Source: Phoronis ovalis (lineage: Eukaryota; Phoronida; Phoronidae). Taken from it: 14,023 nt of DNA. The notes under the pieces were generated by a model. That model was given only the letters and a program-made list of their open reading frames with translations, was not told the origin of the DNA and did not search any database. A program made the position numbers and the translations under genes. Position 1 is the stretch's first letter. Each line of letters begins with the position of its first letter. The stretch spans positions 1 through 14,023 of the forward strand of contig JAOXYB010034774.1 in NCBI GenBank assembly GCA_028565635.1, in the 5' to 3' direction. This document shows, one piece after another, positions 8,560-14,023 of the stretch.

Positions 8560-9942
8560 ATGTTAAGACATTATCTTTTTGCAGTAGTAATAATTGTCCT
8601 TTGCAGTAAATTCGTCGACAGTTTCAGACCTAAGATTACAGACACTTATGAGCCAGTTATTGATGTACCGTTTGTTTTTGTTAAAGCGTTGAAAGGCTAC
8701 GGTAAAAAACAGCTTGATGAATGGAAAAACAGTCAAAAACGTTTTGATGTTAGCCCGACAGCAAAAAGTGTAGTTCAAAATGCGAAAATGTACCTGGTCG
8801 CCGCTATCTTATCTGACAGACTATTAAATGAAATGAGAACTAGTAATGATAATGAAGCAATAGATACAATTAACAATATGGCGAATGAGAAATGCAAACG
8901 ACTGCGATTTATTAACAACATCGATATTATTACTGGGAAAAAATATGACCATCAGGAGAAGCAATTGATAGAGAACCGTAATTACCTTAGGAAGATGAAA
9001 GAATGTTTTCAAAAAGGATACGATAAAACTCGTTTGCCAACAGGTTTCATAATATTGTATTCATATTTCATACCGTGTTACGATGTGACTAATAAAGACT
9101 GTTCATTAATACTTGGAAATTATGCTAAACAAATGAGACGAGACAATGAACCGTTTAAAATTATTGTCATATATAATAATATTTTCAAAGGTAAAACTAG
9201 GGAAACTAACGAAAATAAAGCTACTTGTCTAATGCTGAAGGGTGGCGTACAGCTTGGAAAAATGTTAATTTATGAAAACGTAGAATTTGATATAGGTTGG
9301 GAACCGGTTTTCGGCAAAGAAGGTGGCCCGTTCCAAATGCATTTATATCGCTGTTTCAGAAACCACATGTTTGCTGACTACTGCTGTAAGAGAAAAGGAG
9401 ACAGTTCAGCAGTTGTATCGTATGCTATTAATTATGCCATATATATGTGTATTCAAAAAGTTACCAAATACTTCGGAAATCTTCAGGGAAATCGTCGGCT
9501 AAATCAAATCAAATCAAGAAGCATTCTACAATACTGTGTCAACGAAAAATGGGTAAACACTATGATTTCAAATCAATGTCCCGATAAAATAATGCGTTTA
9601 CACTATTTTTCTAATGCCGAAGCGATTAAAACAATGGCTACCTTCTGCGTTGATCAAGCTGCAAAGTATGCACATCATTTAGGAAAACCTGCCGGCGTGA
9701 GTGGGGGCCAAGATTTATCTGATCCACAGTGGGATAGCTGGGAAGGCGCATGGAATGATGCAGTAACTATTTCAATGGAAGACTTCCAAAATAGCTCTAA
9801 GTTTAACAATGTTCGTTTTTGTGTTCATGCAACTCTCATGCCTGAAAGTCTGTGCACGAAACAAATGTCATCAAAACGCCAATCATCCATATCGGAGGAG
9901 ACATTTGATAGTCAGCAAAGAAAGCGAAGGCGTATAGTATGA
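8560..9942 (+). CDS. Secreted AID/APOBEC-like cytidine deaminase, SNAD-type (putative)
   Basis: The predicted 460-residue protein is read from one exon. Residues 1-21 form a signal peptide: basic MLRH, hydrophobic YLFAVVIIVLC, then likely cleavage after VDS. About 90 residues of N-terminal region follow. The deaminase signature comes next: H131-Q-E133 (proposed zinc ligand and proton shuttle), then P172-C173 and C181 (remaining zinc ligands). Around it I see the fold order of two short strands (112-128), helix with HQE, strand GFIILYSYFIPC, helix, strand FKIIVIYNN, helix and strand near 235-245. The C-terminal half is cysteine-rich (265, 275, 276, 297, 326, 340, 363, 421, 432), with one NSS glycosylation sequon at 411, a Trp-rich segment (about 388-401) and a basic RKRRR tail. 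SNADs are known as a secreted metazoan branch of AID/APOBEC-like deaminases, proposed to act on foreign nucleic acid. The start at 8560 has A at -3 and gives a clean signal peptide; an in-frame upstream ATG at 8503 has a poor context. Family assignment is by motif and fold order, not by alignment. Confidence 0.6.
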   Translation: MLRHYLFAVVIIVLCSKFVDSFRPKITDTYEPVIDVPFVFVKALKGYGKKQLDEWKNSQKRFDVSPTAKSVVQNAKMYLVAAILSDRLLNEMRTSNDNEAIDTINNMANEKCKRLRFINNIDIITGKKYDHQEKQLIENRNYLRKMKECFQKGYDKTRLPTGFIILYSYFIPCYDVTNKDCSLILGNYAKQMRRDNEPFKIIVIYNNIFKGKTRETNENKATCLMLKGGVQLGKMLIYENVEFDIGWEPVFGKEGGPFQMHLYRCFRNHMFADYCCKRKGDSSAVVSYAINYAIYMCIQKVTKYFGNLQGNRRLNQIKSRSILQYCVNEKWVNTMISNQCPDKIMRLHYFSNAEAIKTMATFCVDQAAKYAHHLGKPAGVSGGQDLSDPQWDSWEGAWNDAVTISMEDFQNSSKFNNVRFCVHATLMPESLCTKQMSSKRQSSISEETFDSQQRKRRRIV

Positions 9943-9998
9943 GTGTGCAACGATACATGTGTGCTGCAGCAGATACCGAGTACCTCCATTTCATGTAA

Positions 9999-10004
9999 AA
10001 TAAA
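9999..10004 (+). terminator. Polyadenylation signal AATAAA of the deaminase-like gene
   Basis: A canonical AATAAA lies 57 bases after the TGA stop and is followed by T-rich sequence that could serve as the downstream element. This gives a very short 3' untranslated region and supports the ORF as a genuine gene. Confidence 0.65.
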
Positions 10005-10009
10005 CCTTT

Positions 10010-10240
10010 AATTTCATTTTATTATGTACCTATGCTCAAGTAATTTTCTTGAATTATTTGAAGATAGTTTGAAGAACTTAAACTTTTTAATTTTCTTGTA
10101 ATTTTGATTTATCTGATTGTATTCCATAAAGATTAGTAAACAATTATCGCAAAACAAAATTCCTCATCATAATTGAATAAAAACATTAAATATAAAAAGC
10201 TTTAATTTGTTACAATTAATAAGAAGAGGTAAAGTAAGTT
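10010..10240. other. AT-rich non-coding DNA between the gene end and the LINE relic
   Basis: No gene or structured element seen. On the minus strand this would be the 3' flank or untranslated region of the LINE fragment at 10241-10354, but no clear poly(A) or microsatellite tail marks its end. Confidence 0.45.
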
Positions 10241-10354
10241 TCAAACACCTTTGAACTGCTTCTGCAGCATCCTGTAGTCATTACCCCAAATCCCACTTCC
10301 ATATAACAAAATAGGAAAAATGTTTACATCAAATAAATGAAACCAAATAGACAC
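10241..10354 (-). pseudogene. LINE (non-LTR retrotransposon) reverse-transcriptase C-terminal fragment
   Basis: Read on the minus strand, this stretch encodes a peptide with HLFDVNIFPILLYGSGIWG followed by a Gln/Lys-rich helix (MLQKQFKGV) and a stop. The pattern LFD...PILLYGSEIWG...Q..F is highly characteristic of the region after the reverse-transcriptase core in CR1/L2/RTE/Jockey-like LINEs; here the usual Glu is Gly. No upstream polymerase motifs can be found and the frame soon meets an unrelated minisatellite, so this is a small 5'-truncated relic. The clade cannot be fixed. Confidence 0.7.
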
Positions 10355-10390
10355 AGTCAGGTATATTATGAGGCCTATAGTGGGGTTTTC

Positions 10391-10530
10391 CCGAGCAGCG
10401 AGTATTGTGGACTGTTAAGTCCGAGCCGCGAGCATTCATTGACTCTTAAATGCAAGCAGCGAGCTTTTTCTTTTTGGTGACCTTCTTTTTTTTTTTACTT
10501 GCCGCGAGCATTTGCAATTTTTAAGTGCGA
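10391..10530. repeat. Degenerate 30-bp minisatellite (CCGAGCMGCGAGCATT core)
   Basis: Copies start at 10391 (CCGAGCAGCGAGTATT), 10421 (CCGAGCCGCGAGCATT), 10451 (TGCAAGCAGCGAGCTTT) and about 10500 (TGCCGCGAGCATTTGC). The third and fourth are separated by a pyrimidine-rich insertion that includes an 11-T run at 10486-10496. Each unit ends in a TTAAGT/TTAAAT-like sequence. It is GC-rich against an AT-rich background. Confidence 0.75.
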
Positions 10531-10539
10531 GGATTGCAC

Positions 10540-11270
10540 CCTCGGGCTGACCCCCTACCCCTCTCATATTCCCCTCTCACAGCTTTTAGATACTCTACTG
10601 TCGCATCTGATGTCTTATAACTGTACTACAAAAAAAGGGGAACACATCAAAACATCGGGTAAAATCGGGGCTATTCGTACATTCATGACTAGGAGTATAT
10701 TAAAATGATGCAATGTACACAGAGCAACTACCTAGTACAATGAGGTATATAATAAAACAAAGCATTATTCTGCATTTCTGACTGGAATAGCTGTATATAC
10801 AAACACTACATCTATATCTAGTAGTTTTAAAAACAATACAGTCCTCTTGTCTTCCCATTTTGTCTTACTTATGAACAGCGAGACAAAATAGCATAAATGT
10901 TGAGAGAATTAAACGGGACCTTTACTAGCAATCTCAAGTGAACAACAACAATAAATGAGAGGTATACTGGTGTAAAATTTATCTTTTCATAGTGAAAACT
11001 AAATATGTTTTACTTAGATCTATACATTATAAGACGTCGATACATAAGTTATGGATTCAGTATTTATTTAATATTATACTACAAGGTATTCTGACTCAAA
11101 CTTTGAAAATATTTGTAGTTTTTGTTTCTTGAACGATGGGGGCACCTTGAGTGTCAGATGCTGTAAATATTCGCTGATATCATTTAAAATTCTCATATTT
11201 TGTAGTTTCTTACCTCTCAATTCAAATTTGATGTCTTATAGCAATTTCGTTTATAGCTACTGTATCCTGT
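10540..11270. other. Non-coding stretch, no gene recognised
   Basis: It starts with a C-rich run (CCCCCTACCCCTCTC) and then becomes AT-rich. Only short frames without domains occur on either strand. No RNA gene or transposon boundary was seen. Confidence 0.5.
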
Positions 11271-11271
11271 T

Positions 11272-11440
11272 GTTTGAGTCTTCAGAATTGCTGTTCGAGT
11301 CTCCGAAAATCTGTACAAGTTTCTGGCAACTAGCCTGAGTCCGTGGAAACGAATGTTCGAGTAGCAGTCGGTGCGAAACCCGGAAAAAGGGTTCGAGTAG
11401 TGGGAAATAGGTACGCGAGAGCGGATTCACGGTTTGAGTC
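11272..11440. repeat. Array of GTTYGAGT motifs at roughly 20/40-bp spacing
   Basis: GTTTGAGTC at 11272, GTTCGAGTC at 11293, GCCTGAGTC at about 11333, GTTCGAGTA at 11355 and 11392, and GTTTGAGTC at 11432. The intervals (about 21, 40, 22, 36, 41) are close to multiples of 20. It looks like a heavily decayed tandem repeat whose core has been kept. The copy at 11293 fits the pol III B-box pattern GWTCRANNC, but there is no tRNA fold. Confidence 0.55.
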
Positions 11441-11444
11441 CACA

Positions 11445-12979
11445 CTGGTTAGGCCTGGGTATAATAGTATAATAAAGATATAAATTTTAAGAGATAAGAA
11501 ATCATCAAATATGAAATATTTAACGAAATAGCGATAATTTATAGACTCTGAAATTCGGGGTCGATGGGGATGGTCCAAACAAATTCTAGTAAAAAAACTG
11601 AGTGCTGTACAATATATATTAAACTTCCAAATTCCTCCAGAGTTTAAAACGAGTTAAAGTATAATATCTCTTTTGTCTGTTTGATATAAATAGATCATGT
11701 GTGGACACTCTAAAAAAAAGAATTATTAGATAATCAAAATAAAATAAGGCACTGGAATAATTCATGAAATGAAAACCAAAAATGCGACTCTAGGCATGAC
11801 TTCATTCTTGTAGTATTTCCTTCATTCGAAGAAGTAAATATTAATATCCCGGAGTTAAGAGTACTAGAATGTGTCACTAAATCACATACAATAACAACAT
11901 TAAACGATATATGTTCTGGGTACAGAGTGATCGAAATAAAATGGAAAGCCAGGCCTGCCCGGCCGAACCAACGCTGACTTTCAAGAATAGCCAAGCCTCA
12001 AACAAGCGTCTGTTTCCTCTTATGCGAACATACCATTTGTCTCATATTTGAAAAATATAACTGAGAACATTGCGCCTCCCCTAGTAACGATACCCATTAT
12101 ATAGGAACATTATTCAATATCTAGAATCGAAAAATGTCGTTAGAATGACAAAAAGCGCAACTAAATAAACCAGCATAGCATGTTTTTGATTTGTATTATT
12201 ATTCTAAGATATTTCCCAACATTATTAGAAGAAATTCTTGGAACTATTATTAAACAATTAAAAACCCCCGGAAACTATCTATATTCTATCGGCAAAGATC
12301 ACTGGATCAACTGTTACATTATTTGTTCAACACGCAAAGTAACTGCAGCAAAACAAACAAGATAGCGACCGGGATTAGTTTCGTTTTCGTTAATAACTTC
12401 CACGAACTATTACACAGATATTTTGAGAAAAAGTTATCACAATCAAGCAAGGTTACGATTTTTTATCTTAAACATGTTCTAAAGCAAAATTTTGTCAGGT
12501 TGCCAACTTTATTTTTAAATACAAAATGAGTATAGCTTATAGTGCAAATAATTACCTTGGCTTATATTTATTATGTGTCACTCTGTACTTGTTCAACGAA
12601 GTTTTTTTCGTGAGTCATATTTTAAATGTTTTCGCTTTTCTATCGCTCAGTTTTACTTTGTAGCTATTCTGTTTTAGTCATTGTGTATAAATCCAGACCC
12701 AGCTGCAGATTGTAGTTTTTAAGGGCGAATATATTACTATTAATACAAGGTATGTTTAAATTTAGCTTTATCAGGTAAAATCTACTGTTACAATAGAAAA
12801 CAGTATTCCATATTAAAGTTCCTACTGAGCAAATGCAATACAGTAAAAATGTAAAAGTTGAGCAATTGATCTCTGTCATGACTAGCACATAAAGGCATTC
12901 CGTACCTGTAGCATATGGTATTCGTATTAATGAATATTTTTCTATTTTTCTCCCTTTGTATATGAGATGGACAGTGGTG
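11445..12979. other. Non-coding AT-rich stretch, no gene recognised
   Basis: Frames of 60-86 codons occur on both strands but show no known domain, signal peptide or splice-consistent pattern that I can defend. No structured RNA, transposon end or notable repeat was seen. Confidence 0.5.
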
Positions 12980-13035
12980 ATAATTAAAATAATTAAAAAT
13001 AAATTAATAATTAAAAAATTAAAAATAATTAAAAT
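12980..13035. repeat. AATTAAAA-type low-complexity tract
   Basis: Irregular repetition of AATTAAAA/TAATTAAAAA over about 55 bp, almost free of G and C. It is probably slippage-derived. A short foldback AACCTTTTT/AAAAAGGTT follows at 13069-13087. Confidence 0.8.
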
Positions 13036-13089
13036 ATGGGTATAATATGCTCAAAAATGACAGAAATCAACCTTTTTTAAAAAGGTTAG

Positions 13090-13591
13090 ACTTCTTTGCT
13101 AAAAACTGTGTTTTGGAGAAACGTACGAACTCCAGTGTGTGTGCATGTACAGTTTCTGCGTTTCCTCACCAGGTGGTCTACAATCAGGTACATGTATATA
13201 TAGACTTTTGAACGGTTTGAAGGCCTGTACGGAGACTCTTGGGGTTTTGGGTACGCATTAGTCATAAGTTGCATTGTGTTGCTATATGACTTACCCATTC
13301 TTGCACATTCCGCTCCGCCTAAAACCTTTCATTAATACGTTTTTCATACTTTGAGAGTATAATTCAAAACCAACGGGCAAAGAATTTTGGTAACCAACGA
13401 AAACATCTTCTCCATTCATACGATCGTTTACAGTGGGTCTACAGTAAATTCAGATTGTGTGAGGGCTATGTACATGCTACAGTTAAGGTTTAAAAACTTT
13501 AAAATGCCCAGCAAGTTTATAGTGATGCACGTAGAAATTGACAGGAAGTGATCGGCATGAACGTATACTGATGAGTGTGCCCGGGACTTTT
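13090..13591. other. Non-coding stretch, no gene recognised
   Basis: No frame with a recognisable domain. CTGATGAGTGTGCCCGGGAC at 13568-13587 begins like a hammerhead-ribozyme core but lacks the GAAA partner strand. The stretch leads directly into the perfect palindrome. Confidence 0.45.
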
Positions 13592-13694
13592 AGCTTTGTA
13601 TTTAAAATCGGTTTCACACTCTCGATCATAAAAATGTTCCTATTAGGAACATTTTTATGATCGAGAGTGTGAAACCGATTTTAAATACAAAGCT
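13592..13694. repeat. 103-bp perfect palindrome (51-bp arms, 1-base centre)
   Basis: The arm at 13592-13642 starts AGCTTTGTATTTAAAATCGG and ends AAATGTTCCTA. The arm at 13644-13694 is its exact reverse complement, with the single base T13643 between. Pairing stops abruptly at both outer ends. Zero mismatches over 51 bp implies a recent inverted duplication, gene-conversion maintenance, or a sequencing/assembly foldback artefact. A transcript through it would form a long uninterrupted hairpin. Confidence 0.95.
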
Positions 13695-13947
13695 TTTGAT
13701 CAAGATTTGCAATTATTTTTGGAAATGTGTTTCCTTCTATGACGCATTACAATAAATAGTGAGTTCGTCTTTGTATATAAACTTATCTTGTCAGTTTTAT
13801 ATCTGTCATATGGAATAAATTAAAGTATATCCGAATCTCCCGTGTCACCATGAAATCGTGTGTCATTTGGATCACACCGCTCATTTGAATATGACCCTTA
13901 GGCACAATGTTAGGTTTTTATTATGTGCATAACTATCGAATTATAGG

Positions 13948-14023
13948 CCGTTCAGACTACGTTTTTGGAACCGGTTCGAGATCCGGATCGAGCTGAATAC
14001 GGTTGTAAATAATAGTGTGAACG
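13948..14023. mobile_element. Possible inverted-repeat element at the window edge (may be partial)
   Basis: CGTTCAGACTA at 13949-13959 and TAGTGTGAACG at 14013-14023 are inverted copies (10 of 11 match). Between them lie two exact small palindromes, AACCGGTT (13969-13976) and GATCCGGATC (13980-13989). This layout suggests a very short MITE or the subterminal part of a larger one continuing past the window. The target duplication cannot be tested because the sequence ends. Confidence 0.3.

Noticed and set aside
8563-9012. Minus-strand open frames of 71 and 62 codons
   Set aside because: They lie antisense inside the deaminase-like gene, have no domain, and are explained by its codon composition.
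11257-11578. Two overlapping minus-strand frames of 62 and 82 codons
   Set aside because: They cover the GTTYGAGT repeat array in two different frames, which fits repeat-derived openness rather than coding sequence.

Overview
The window looks like a piece of AT-rich invertebrate animal nuclear genome, possibly lophotrochozoan, although the phylum cannot be fixed from sequence alone. The evidence is gene-poor DNA with long non-coding stretches, a MITE-like transposon with a clean target duplication, a decayed LINE fragment, a tRNA-type B box, several minisatellites, and one AATAAA-terminated gene with a eukaryotic signal peptide. Nothing suggests a prokaryotic operon, phage or CRISPR locus.

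Layout: 21-351 is a short terminal-inverted-repeat element flanked by an 8-bp target duplication and filled with degenerate tandem repeats. Positions 352-5400 are mostly non-coding. They hold a 9-bp triplet repeat, a GC-richer patch near 3095-3325, a weak candidate exon on the minus strand at 3518-3671, and a 57-bp direct duplication at 3671-3861. Positions 5417-5505 carry a cluster of the palindrome GTCCTAGGAC, followed by a tRNA-type B box at 5688. Positions 5720-8280 are non-coding apart from short direct repeats, a 26-bp-stem hairpin at 7625-7688 and one unrecognised 70-codon ORF.

The only convincing gene is on the plus strand at 8560-9942. It encodes a 460-residue protein with a signal peptide, an HxE...PC...C deaminase signature in a plausible complete deaminase-fold order, and a cysteine-rich C-terminal domain. 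My reading is a secreted AID/APOBEC-like cytidine deaminase of the SNAD type, a metazoan clade proposed to act in nucleic-acid-mutating immunity. A candidate TATA box, a good 3' splice site in the 5' leader and a polyadenylation signal frame it.

Downstream, 10241-10354 is the C-terminal scrap of a LINE reverse-transcriptase ORF on the minus strand. Next come a 30-bp minisatellite (10391-10530), an array of GTTCGAGT-type motifs (11272-11440), an AATTAAAA-rich tract (12980-13035), a 103-bp perfect palindrome (13592-13694), and the possible edge of another inverted-repeat element at the right end of the window. The repeats do not appear to work with the gene, which is best read as a single compact locus in repeat-rich DNA.
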